NCBI GenBank assembly: GCA_017557475.1
Contig: JAFYYO010000080.1
Coordinates: forward strand, 1-6,775
Length of the DNA: 6,775 bases
From: Bacteroidaceae bacterium
Lineage (GTDB): Bacteria > Bacteroidota > Bacteroidia > Bacteroidales > Bacteroidaceae
Direction of reading: 5' to 3'
The translations under genes and the position numbers were made by a program. Numbering within the stretch: position 1 is the stretch's first letter; each line of letters begins with the position of its first letter. The notes beneath the pieces were generated by a model that did not search any database, was not told the DNA's origin, and saw nothing but the letters and a program-made list of their open reading frames with translations. This document shows, in pieces, positions 1 through 5,700 of the stretch.

Positions 1-2091
1 GCTTTCCTGCGTGAATATAATAATAAGGTAAGGGAGGAGATGGATGCGCTTTCTTCTCAAACTGTCGATAAAGAGAAGAATACGGAAACGCTTCAGGCAG
101 AACTGGAAAAGTTGCGCACCAAGCGACAGAGTATGGAGGTGCATGAGAATATGCTCAGGCACGGAGAATCCGTCCTCTTGCAACTCAAACACTTGGAAGA
201 CAGGGACAAGCGCAGGACGGAGCTTCAACAGAAACGTCAGCTGACCATCAAGCGACAGAACGAACAAAACGAGCTTTTGGGTAAGGCTTTCTCGCAGTTC
301 CAAGACCTTCAGCAACAAACCGAGTCGGCCGAAGCCGAATTGAATATGCATCGTTCCTACATTCAAGGTCAGGACGGTCTCTTGCTCCAGGAACGAGCTT
401 TAATGCTGAAAGGTCGCCGACAACAGTTGCACTCTGCCCTATCCCTATGGAAACGCATCAGTACAGGCTACGAAAGCATCGAAGAGAAGAGCAAGAAGGT
501 GACGCAACTTAGACTGAACACTCAGCATCTGGAAGATAATGTTCATGAATTGGAAGGCGAAGTCGGAAAGGCAAAAAGGCTTTGCAAGGAGAAGGAATAC
601 ACTTATCTGCTGAGCAAAGGGCAGGACATCATTCAGCTTCGTGCTGACCTGCGAGAAGGCGTAAGTTGTTCTGTTTGTGGTGCGACGCATCATCCTTATC
701 ATAGCGACACGATGCTCGACCAGAGCAAACTTATCGGTCAGATGAAGACCGACTACGAACTTCTGGCTTCCGAATCGAATGCAAAGCAGCAACAACTCAC
801 GGAACTTCAGAAAGAACTGGCAAGCGAACAAGGTCAACTAAGTGCCGAAGAGGAGTCGCTCAACACCATTCGCATCCGTCAGAACGAAGATGTGCTGGAA
901 TGGAAGCTCTATGCAGAACTCGACCCAACCTTTGCCGAATGTTCGGAAAGCACAAACCTTGATGCCAGAACGGCGTTGCTTCGTCAGTTCATAGAGAATG
1001 TTAGTCGCGATGCAGAACAAGCCGAGAAAGAACTTGAGACCTTTACGTTCCACCAAAGCAGCATCGCAAAACTGGGCGAAGAAATGCATAAACTCGCTCA
1101 GAAGCAGAGCGAAGTCAATGTCCGACTCAATGAACTCAATACAGGTTTGCAAGTTCTGAGTCGTGAACTGGAACAAATCAATCAGCGACTAGAAAGCGTC
1201 AACAAGCAGTTTACCCGCATCTACGAAAGCATGCAGGAAGCCGTCACCATCAAGGATTGGTACTCTGTTTGGCAAGGCAATCCCGAGCAACTCTATGAAC
1301 AAATCCAGAAGCTCATTACAGATTGGTTCGCAGTAGAGGAGACTATCACGGAGAAACAAGCCATCCTCGATGTAGAGAAAACGAATCTGGAAGGAATGAA
1401 GTCATTGCTTCTGGCTCTTTCTCGTTCCTCATCCGTCGTTTCAAAGCACTTGGAAGACCTCGAAGGTCGCAAAGCCGAGAACCTTAAATCATATCAACAA
1501 TTAATTCCAGAGCGAGATGCCAAGGACTTACAACAGAAGCACATACAAATAGTGACAAATGCTCGTGAGCGCTTCGAGGAAGAGCGAAGCCAAATGGCAA
1601 GCATTCGTCATGAGAACGATATGATGCAAGGTCGGCACGATTACTACCTGGCACATATTGAGAGGCTTGAAGGCGAGCAAAAGGAACTTGGAGAGAAGCT
1701 CGACCTTTGGATGCATGCGTTCAACTTGCAGCATCCTCCTGTTCAAGCAAACGAACTCGATGAAGTCTTTGCTGACGGTAAAGACTGGAGCAAGATTAGA
1801 AGCAGTTTGAAGCAGATAAACCAGGACACTTTGCTTTGTCAAGCTAAGGTGGAAGACCTGAACAGCCGCATCATCGCTCTCGAAACGGAAGACGGACATT
1901 GCACTCCCTCGTCCGAAATTCAGGAAAGCATCGCTGCAAAGCAACAAACTCTGACCAAACAACGAAACGAAACTATGATGCAGATTGCTCGTCTCTCCGT
2001 CCAACTCGAAGACCACGAACGCGCCCTTTCCGCTGAACGCAACTCTGCAGAGATGTCAGCACGAAGTCATCCTGAAATAAATCTTGCATAA
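1..2091 (+). CDS. sbcC: SbcC-like (Rad50/SMC family) nuclease subunit, 5' partial and lacking the C-terminal ATPase half
   Basis: The reading frame is open from the first base, so the ATG at 40 is internal and the N-terminal Walker A half lies outside the window. The visible 696 residues are almost entirely charged, Glu/Gln/Leu-rich coiled coil. A zinc-hook motif, CSVCG followed by HHPY, sits at window codons 223-227 (bases 667-681). It splits the coil into an incoming arm of over 220 residues and a return arm of about 470. SbcC partners SbcD (Mre11) to process DNA hairpins and double-strand ends; two SbcC chains join through the Cys-X-X-Cys hook. After the return arm, SbcC proteins normally carry a lobe with the ABC signature (LSGGE type), Walker B and D-loop. 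Here the protein stops at 2091 with a short unremarkable tail, and no frame before the next gene encodes that lobe. It may be a broken gene, an assembly artefact or a divergent hook protein. The family call rests on the hook and coil; sbcD is not visible. Confidence 0.8.
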   Translation, partial: AFLREYNNKVREEMDALSSQTVDKEKNTETLQAELEKLRTKRQSMEVHENMLRHGESVLLQLKHLEDRDKRRTELQQKRQLTIKRQNEQNELLGKAFSQFQDLQQQTESAEAELNMHRSYIQGQDGLLLQERALMLKGRRQQLHSALSLWKRISTGYESIEEKSKKVTQLRLNTQHLEDNVHELEGEVGKAKRLCKEKEYTYLLSKGQDIIQLRADLREGVSCSVCGATHHPYHSDTMLDQSKLIGQMKTDYELLASESNAKQQQLTELQKELASEQGQLSAEEESLNTIRIRQNEDVLEWKLYAELDPTFAECSESTNLDARTALLRQFIENVSRDAEQAEKELETFTFHQSSIAKLGEEMHKLAQKQSEVNVRLNELNTGLQVLSRELEQINQRLESVNKQFTRIYESMQEAVTIKDWYSVWQGNPEQLYEQIQKLITDWFAVEETITEKQAILDVEKTNLEGMKSLLLALSRSSSVVSKHLEDLEGRKAENLKSYQQLIPERDAKDLQQKHIQIVTNARERFEEERSQMASIRHENDMMQGRHDYYLAHIERLEGEQKELGEKLDLWMHAFNLQHPPVQANELDEVFADGKDWSKIRSSLKQINQDTLLCQAKVEDLNSRIIALETEDGHCTPSSEIQESIAAKQQTLTKQRNETMMQIARLSVQLEDHERALSAERNSAEMSARSHPEINLA

Positions 2092-2108
2092 ATAGTCTTA
2101 ATAAAGTA

Positions 2109-2143
2109 TAAACTCTAATCCCTAATCCCTAATCTCTCATCTT
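2109..2143. repeat. Degenerate 7-bp tandem array upstream of the BSP promoter
   Basis: Five consecutive 7-bp units can be read in phase: TAAACTC, TAATCCC twice, TAATCTC and TCATCTT. Read one base later, the core is AATCCCT twice and AATCTCT. The array lies between the sbcC stop and the -7 element of the next gene. A related heptamer, AATCTCA, builds the arms of the large inverted repeat near 5293-5460. Function is unknown; the array could arise by slippage or bind a protein. Confidence 0.6.
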
Positions 2144-2150
2144 TTTTTTG

Positions 2151-2158
2151 TACCTTTG
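2151..2158 (+). promoter_or_regulatory. Bacteroidetes -7 promoter element for the BSP peptidase gene
   Basis: TACCTTTG matches the Bacteroidetes sigma-ABfr -7 consensus TAnnTTTG exactly and is preceded by a run of eight T. No clear -33 TTTG is found at the usual spacing; the upstream DNA there is the heptamer array. Transcription would start a few bases downstream, giving a leader of roughly 40 nt before the ATG at 2206. It therefore separates this gene from the truncated sbcC. Confidence 0.65.
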
Positions 2159-2174
2159 CAGCCGCAAATAACTC

Positions 2175-2202
2175 TTATCTATTATCTATAAACTCTAAAC
2201 TA
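2175..2202. repeat. Second 7-bp tandem array, in the BSP 5' leader
   Basis: TTATCTA occurs twice back to back (2175-2181 and 2182-2188), followed directly by TAAACTC (2189-2195) and TAAACTA (2196-2202). The unit TAAACTC is identical to the first unit of the array at 2109-2115, so similar heptamers flank the core promoter on both sides. This array ends three bases before the start codon and takes the place of a recognisable Shine-Dalgarno sequence. Confidence 0.55.
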
Positions 2203-2205
2203 AAG

Positions 2206-3024
2206 ATGAAACGTACACTCACAATTATCTTAGCAAGCGCTTTTGCAATCGGTATTCAGGCTCAGGCAATCTTTAAAGACACAAAGTACCACGCTCCCAT
2301 CAAGGTGGAGAAGAAGTGGCTCAAACATAATCCCGGAGACGTTGAGTTCCATGATGAGGCTCCCGAAAGCGAAGGCTCTCGCATCTATCACAACATCATC
2401 CCCAATCCCGCTCCCTATATTCAGGAGAATGCTCTGCGAGTTCTGCAGACGCTCTATTGGGGACCGAACGACCCGAATGTGCCTAAGCTGAAGCGAATCA
2501 TCTACACCATCAAGGACTACAACGGCATCAGCGAGAAGTACGGAAGCGGCGACCATGTTGGCATTCGTTACTCTACAAACTGGATTGAGAAGTGCTTCGA
2601 AGGCAACGACACTTTGAAGCTCGACTATGAGACTCGTGGTGTCCTCTATCACGAGTTGACTCATGCCTATCAGCTCTCGCCCGAGGGTTGCGGCAGCTAT
2701 GACAATAAGAGCGAATACTGGATTTTCATCGAAGGACTTGCTGATGCTGTTCGCGTGGCTTGCGGTTGCTTCGAACAGGACTTCAAGAGCAAGGACCGCC
2801 CTCGTGCTAACACTTGGCAGAAAGGTTATCGTGTGACAGGTTACTTCCTCTACTGGCTCTCCCTAAACAAGGACAAGGACTTCATCCGCAAGTTCAATCG
2901 CTCTGCAGTTGAGCTGAAGCCTTGGTCGTGGGACAAAGCCATGAAGCACATCCTTGGCGACAAACCCGAGAACTCTGTCGATGCTCTTTGGGACGAATAT
3001 CAAAAGGCAATAGGAGACCGATAG
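2206..3024 (+). CDS. Secreted BSP-family metallopeptidase (plant and bacterial basic secretory protein type)
   Basis: The 272-residue protein begins with a signal peptide: MKR, a hydrophobic stretch to about residue 18, then a QAQA cleavage region, so the mature protein should act in the periplasm or outside the cell. The rest matches the BSP family (Pfam PF04450 type). The zinc-binding motif HELTH is at residues 149-153, and the family hallmark EGLAD followed by AVR is at 176-183, supplying the probable third metal ligand. A conserved W-x-x-GY region (204-208) and YFLYWL (213-218) follow. With the expected metal and glutamate residues present, it is probably an active zinc endopeptidase; the substrate is unknown. 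The ATG at 2206 is the start that preserves a complete signal peptide. It has its own promoter 48 bp upstream and is followed after 67 nt by queC, with no obvious terminator hairpin of the usual GC-rich kind between them. It shows no defect. The family is confident; the activity is inferred. Confidence 0.85.
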   Translation: MKRTLTIILASAFAIGIQAQAIFKDTKYHAPIKVEKKWLKHNPGDVEFHDEAPESEGSRIYHNIIPNPAPYIQENALRVLQTLYWGPNDPNVPKLKRIIYTIKDYNGISEKYGSGDHVGIRYSTNWIEKCFEGNDTLKLDYETRGVLYHELTHAYQLSPEGCGSYDNKSEYWIFIEGLADAVRVACGCFEQDFKSKDRPRANTWQKGYRVTGYFLYWLSLNKDKDFIRKFNRSAVELKPWSWDKAMKHILGDKPENSVDALWDEYQKAIGDR

Positions 3025-3030
3025 TCATAT

Positions 3031-3099
3031 TTGACAATTGGACAATTTACAATTGGACAAATGAATTGTGAAATCGTAAAATTGTAAAATTGTGAAATC
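3031..3099. repeat. AT-rich repeat cluster containing the queC start codon
   Basis: Between the BSP stop and queC lie short repeats around ACAATT: ACAATTGG at 3034, ACAATTTA at 3042 and CAATTGG at 3050. They are followed by units around AATTGT. AATTGTGAAATC occurs twice, at 3064-3075 and 3088-3099. The left units (ACAATT) and right units (AATTGT) are complementary, so the region can fold into an imperfect AT-rich hairpin. It could weaken read-through or shape translation initiation of queC. No clear TAnnTTTG promoter is seen; CATATTTG at 3026-3033 differs from it at one defined position. Confidence 0.55.
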
Positions 3100-3757
3100 A
3101 ACTAGTGCTCTTGTAGTTCTCTCAGGAGGTCAGGACAGCACGACTTGCCTTTACTGGGCTCTCAAGCACTTCGACGAGGTGCGAGCCCTCACTTTCCTCT
3201 ATGGACAGAGGCATGCGAAAGAGGTCGAGATAGCAAAACAACTGGCAGAAGAAGCTGGTGTGCCTTGGGAATGCATGGACATCAGCTTCATCTCGCAGCT
3301 CAGTCCATCGTGCAGCTTAACGAATCCTGAACTCGATATCGAAGCCGAGAAGAAGGAAGGCTCGCCCTACCCCACGACTTTTGTACCAGGCCGCAATCTC
3401 TTCTTCCTTTCTGTCGCAGCCATTTATGCCCGCAATCACGGCATCTACGACATCATAACGGGTGTGGGACAGGCAGACTTCAGCGGCTATCCTGACTGCC
3501 GTGACGGCTTCATCAAGAGCCTCAATACGACGCTCAATCTCGCTATGGACGAGCAGTTCCGCTTGCATACTCCTCTAATGTGGCTCGACAAACAGCAGAC
3601 TTGGGCTTTGGCAGACGAACTCGGAGTACTCGACACAATCCGTTATCGAACACTAACTTGCTATAATGGCATCGTTGGCGACGGCTGCGGACATTGCCCT
3701 TCCTGCAAATTGAGAAGAGAAGGATTACAGAAATACCTAAGCCTTAAGGCTAATTAA
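3092..3757 (+). CDS. queC: 7-cyano-7-deazaguanine (preQ0) synthase QueC
   Basis: QueC converts 7-carboxy-7-deazaguanine and ammonia to preQ0 with ATP, a cytoplasmic step in queuosine tRNA modification. The 221-residue length is typical. The N-type ATP-pyrophosphatase P-loop SGGQDS is at residues 11-16. FVPGRN is at 97-102 and GYPDCRD at 132-138. The zinc site is four cysteines, C190, C199, C202 and C205, near the C-terminus. All key residues are present. The start is GTG at 3092: an in-frame TAA at 3077-3079 excludes anything longer, no ATG lies upstream in frame, and the P-loop needs about ten residues before it. The start codon lies inside a duplicated repeat unit with no Shine-Dalgarno sequence. 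queF follows after 16 nt, so the two are probably one transcription unit. The earlier enzymes (FolE, QueD, QueE) are not in the window. I see no preQ1 riboswitch in the short leader. Confidence 0.96.
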   Translation: MKSTSALVVLSGGQDSTTCLYWALKHFDEVRALTFLYGQRHAKEVEIAKQLAEEAGVPWECMDISFISQLSPSCSLTNPELDIEAEKKEGSPYPTTFVPGRNLFFLSVAAIYARNHGIYDIITGVGQADFSGYPDCRDGFIKSLNTTLNLAMDEQFRLHTPLMWLDKQQTWALADELGVLDTIRYRTLTCYNGIVGDGCGHCPSCKLRREGLQKYLSLKAN

Positions 3758-3773
3758 AAATTAAGAATTAAAA

Positions 3774-4220
3774 ATGGAAACTTTGAAGGCCTTAGGCAAG
3801 AAAGCAGAGATACCGCAGGGTTATGCACCTGAAGTCTTGGAAGCGTTCGAGAACAAGCATCCCGAGAACGACTATTGGGTGCGTTTCAACTGTCCCGAGT
3901 TCACGGCATTATGCCCAATTACAGGTCAGCCCGACTTCGCAGAGATTCGCATCAGCTACCTTCCCGACAAGCGAATGGTAGAGAGCAAGAGCCTGAAGCT
4001 TTACCTCTTCTCGTTCCGCAATCATGGAAGCTTCCACGAGGATTGCGTCAACATCATCATGAAAGACCTCATTCGTCTGATGGAACCCAAGTATATCGAG
4101 GTAACAGGTATCTTTGTTCCCCGTGGCGGCATCAGTATTTATCCCTTTGCCAACTACGGCAAGCCCGGCACAAAGTACGAGGAAATGGCACAGTATCGCC
4201 TCCTCCATCACGATTTGTAA
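3774..4220 (+). CDS. queF: NADPH-dependent preQ0 reductase QueF (short, unimodular type)
   Basis: QueF reduces the nitrile of preQ0 to the aminomethyl group of preQ1, the base that tRNA-guanine transglycosylase inserts into tRNA. At 148 residues this is the short, single-domain form, as in Bacillus, rather than the duplicated form of E. coli. The nucleophilic cysteine that forms the thioimide with preQ0 is C47 in [12 protein letters not shown], with the proton-relay aspartate D54. The family motif E-S-K-S-L-K-L-Y is at residues 70-77. [10 protein letters not shown] (81-90) includes the substrate-binding glutamate E89. All are intact. The ATG at 3774 is preceded by the A-rich spacer AATTAAAAA, common in front of Bacteroidetes genes. 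The gene sits directly behind queC, whose product is its substrate, and ends before a strong hairpin terminator. Confidence 0.96.
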   Translation: METLKALGKKAEIPQGYAPEVLEAFENKHPENDYWVRFNCPEFTALCPITGQPDFAEIRISYLPDKRMVESKSLKLYLFSFRNHGSFHEDCVNIIMKDLIRLMEPKYIEVTGIFVPRGGISIYPFANYGKPGTKYEEMAQYRLLHHDL

Positions 4221-4232
4221 ACTAAATAAAAC

Positions 4233-4273
4233 ATAAAGCGGCAGCCGCTCAACGAGAGTGACTGCCGCTTTAT
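4233..4273. terminator. Bidirectional terminator hairpin between convergent genes
   Basis: ATAAAGCGGCAG at 4233-4244 pairs perfectly over 12 bp with CTGCCGCTTTAT at 4262-4273, leaving a 17-nt loop. The hairpin lies 12 nt after the queF stop and 16 nt from the stop of the minus-strand FISUMP gene. On the minus strand the stem is followed by a T-rich tract (TGTTTTATTTAG); on the plus strand the AT-rich stem end and following bases are less T-rich. It should stop transcription from both sides, more strongly for the minus-strand gene. Confidence 0.85.
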
Positions 4274-4289
4274 ATTGTGTATTTCCGCT

Positions 4290-5063
4290 TTAATGCTTTT
4301 TTACAGGACGGATACACATACCCAGGTAGCGTTCACGAGTGGGTGTACCGACAGCACTCCTGTTTATATACAAGAAGACGGCAGAGGTTGGAAGGGGACT
4401 TCCTACCGGATACACATTATTTTCAGATGAGATTGTCTGCGACCAATAGAAGCCATAGTCTGTAGCCTCGTAGTTTACACCATCGTATATCCCTGTAGTG
4501 GGAAGGAAAATACTATTACTATTAAACTTGCTTGTAATCTTTATGCCAGCAACACCGTTCTGTGTTGTCCATGTCCGAGTGGTATAGTTCAAGTTAATAA
4601 GCTCCAAGAATTGAGATTCGCTTGGCATCAACCATGAACCGCCCCAATTGACTAACGCAGCGTCATCAATAGGCAGAATCATTGTCAAGGTATCTGTGAA
4701 ATGATTGTAACCATATTGGCGAGACCAGCAGTACTTCGTCAATGTCTTCTCCGTTCCCTTGCAATACTTGTATGTTTCCCAACTAAAATCATCCTTCGTT
4801 TCTATCTCGCCCCATGCAAAGAAGTTCCCAATCTCTTCTGGACTGGTGGCACCTATATTACAGGTCGCCCAAAGCGTACCACTTGGAAGGCCAAGGTCAA
4901 CATATTCGTGCTCTTCAGCCTCGAAGAACGTCACGTCTTTTATAAGCGGGGTACTAAAAGTGACCTTACTATTGTCTGCAAGAGTTACAACCATCTTTTG
5001 TGCTTTAACACTCTGCAGGCCAGCAACTATTATGAGTGCTGCAAGGATACTTTTTGTCCTCAT
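4290..5063 (-). CDS. Secreted protein with FISUMP-like domain, unknown function
   Basis: The 257-residue protein has a signal peptide (MRTKS, a hydrophobic core, then cleavage near SVKA|QK at residue 21). A short segment follows, MVVTLADNSKVTFSTP to about residue 47, of a kind frequent at the N-terminus of Prevotella and Bacteroides exported proteins. From about residue 53 to the end lies a domain resembling the Fibrobacter succinogenes major paralogous (FISUMP) domain: YVDLGLPSGTLWATCN, GNFFAWGE, NWGGSWLMPS, IFLPTTG and the final CIRPV. Such proteins are usually surface or outer-membrane-associated; biochemical function is not established. The frame stays open upstream to 5213, but ATG at 5063 gives the signal peptide and lies about 30 nt behind a good -7 element, so it is preferred. 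ATG at 5069 is possible. Sampled stretches are about 35-40% GC, against about 50% or more in dpp4, suggesting an accessory or acquired gene. Confidence 0.85.
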   Translation of the reverse strand: MRTKSILAALIIVAGLQSVKAQKMVVTLADNSKVTFSTPLIKDVTFFEAEEHEYVDLGLPSGTLWATCNIGATSPEEIGNFFAWGEIETKDDFSWETYKYCKGTEKTLTKYCWSRQYGYNHFTDTLTMILPIDDAALVNWGGSWLMPSESQFLELINLNYTTRTWTTQNGVAGIKITSKFNSNSIFLPTTGIYDGVNYEATDYGFYWSQTISSENNVYPVGSPLPTSAVFLYINRSAVGTPTRERYLGMCIRPVKKH

Positions 5064-5092
5064 AATCATTAAATTTAGAAGGTTTCTGCAGG

Positions 5093-5126
5093 CAAAGATA
5101 CGAATAAAAATTATAAAAAGAACAAA
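5093..5126 (-). promoter_or_regulatory. Bacteroidetes -33/-7 promoter for the FISUMP gene
   Basis: Read on the minus strand, TTTG (5126-5123) and TATCTTTG (5100-5093) are separated by 22 nt. These match the Bacteroidetes -33 TTTG and -7 TAnnTTTG elements with plausible spacing. The predicted start site near 5086 gives a leader of about 23 nt to the ATG at 5063. It lies inside the longer reading frame and so argues against an earlier start. Confidence 0.75.
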
Positions 5127-5177
5127 TGAAGATGAAAAATAATAAATAAAGCCATCACAAACACCCCCTGATGAATC

Positions 5178-5225
5178 GCCAAACGATACACGTGTCGTGA
5201 AACAATAACACACGTGTCATTTGGC
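5178..5225. repeat. Imperfect inverted repeat carrying two ACACGTGTC boxes
   Basis: GCCAAA (5178-5183) pairs with TTTGGC (5220-5225). Inside these, ACACGTGTC occurs twice in direct orientation, at 5188-5196 and 5210-5218, 22 bp apart (about two helical turns). Because CACGTG is itself palindromic, the whole 48-bp block also reads as an imperfect inverted repeat. It lies 50-100 bp upstream of the -33 element of the FISUMP gene, so it could be an operator for a dimeric regulator or a hairpin. No regulator is identified. Confidence 0.55.
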
Positions 5226-5245
5226 AACTTAACACGCTTAGTTGC
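5224..5245. repeat. Short hairpin GCAACT / AGTTGC
   Basis: GCAACT at 5224-5229 is the exact complement of AGTTGC at 5240-5245, with a 10-nt loop. It directly abuts the preceding inverted repeat, sharing two bases, and is followed 20 bp later by the large inverted-repeat element. No T tract follows on either strand, so a terminator role is not supported. Confidence 0.4.
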
Positions 5246-5265
5246 GAATCTTTCCATAGAGGCTT

Positions 5266-5494
5266 TATAGAGGAAAAAGGCAACCAACGGCTATCTCAAA
5301 TCTCAAATCTCAATTAAAAAGAAGGTACTTCCTAACTCGAAAATCACCTCTTATATCTTATATAACTTATTAATAATTAATAATATATATAATAAAATAT
5401 AATATATGAGGGGTGGTAGATATGCCTTTTTATTTTAACTGAGATTTGAGATTTGAGATTGAGAATAGCATCAAATATAAACTAATCCTCTATA
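5266..5494. repeat. Large imperfect inverted-repeat element with heptamer-array arms and AT-rich core
   Basis: The outer ends are TATAGAGGA (5266-5274) and TCCTCTATA (5486-5494), perfect complements. The inner arms are longer: 20 bp at 5293-5312 is the exact reverse complement of 5440-5459. After one mismatch, TTAAAA (5314-5319) pairs with TTTTAA (5433-5438). The right arm is three perfect copies of TGAGATT (5440-5460); the left arm is the same heptamer inverted (AATCTCA). The 113-bp centre is very AT-rich around TTATTAATAATTAATAA, and CACCTC near 5345 faces GAGGGGTGG near 5408, so pairing may extend inward. No transposase and no clear target duplication is visible. It may be a MITE-like or palindromic repeat element, or a transcript-end structure. 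Confidence 0.6.
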
Positions 5495-5700
5495 GGTCAA
5501 CATATTACGACATGCTTGACATCATCTCTCAAGCATTATGAGACCTGCAAAAGGGACAAATTATCACTTTTTGTTCCTCTAAAAGGCCTCAAAAGCAGGC
5601 GGGAATCGCTCGTTTTGATGCTATTTCTTCTCCCAAGCGCTTATTTATGCGGTTTGAGATTACAATCTCACGAACACATTTGGAAGGAAAAATCCAATAA
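5495..5700. other. Non-coding spacer with several small inverted repeats
   Basis: No reading frame here looks like a gene. Structure is present. ATGCTTGA (5512-5519) pairs perfectly with TCAAGCAT (5529-5536) around a 9-nt loop. CCTGC (5544-5548) faces GCAGG (5596-5600), enclosing GGGACAAA and TTTGTTCC, which pair with one G-T wobble. TGAGATT and AATCTCA at 5655-5670 are separated by two bases and repeat the heptamer of the large element. Since dpp4 ends at 5701 on the minus strand, this is its 3' region, but no hairpin with a T tract was found to serve as a standard terminator. Confidence 0.4.

Noticed and set aside
445..2016. Long minus-strand frames opposite sbcC
   Set aside because: They are antisense shadows of a Glu/Gln/Leu-rich coiled-coil gene, with no recognisable domain and no start signals.
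2109..2143. Telomere-like repeat or CRISPR-type array
   Set aside because: The units are only 7 bp, degenerate and without spacers; nothing else indicates a chromosome end or CRISPR locus.
3092..4220. queC-queF as part of a 7-deazaguanine DNA modification (dpd) cluster
   Set aside because: No dpdA, dpdB or other dpd-type gene is present; both proteins look like the ordinary tRNA queuosine enzymes.
5064..5213. A 50-residue N-terminal extension of the FISUMP protein starting at 5213
   Set aside because: It contains the promoter elements at 5093-5126 and would bury the signal peptide; its composition is not like the rest of the protein.
5266..5494. Complete insertion sequence
   Set aside because: The element is 229 bp, has no coding capacity for a transposase and no clear flanking target duplication.
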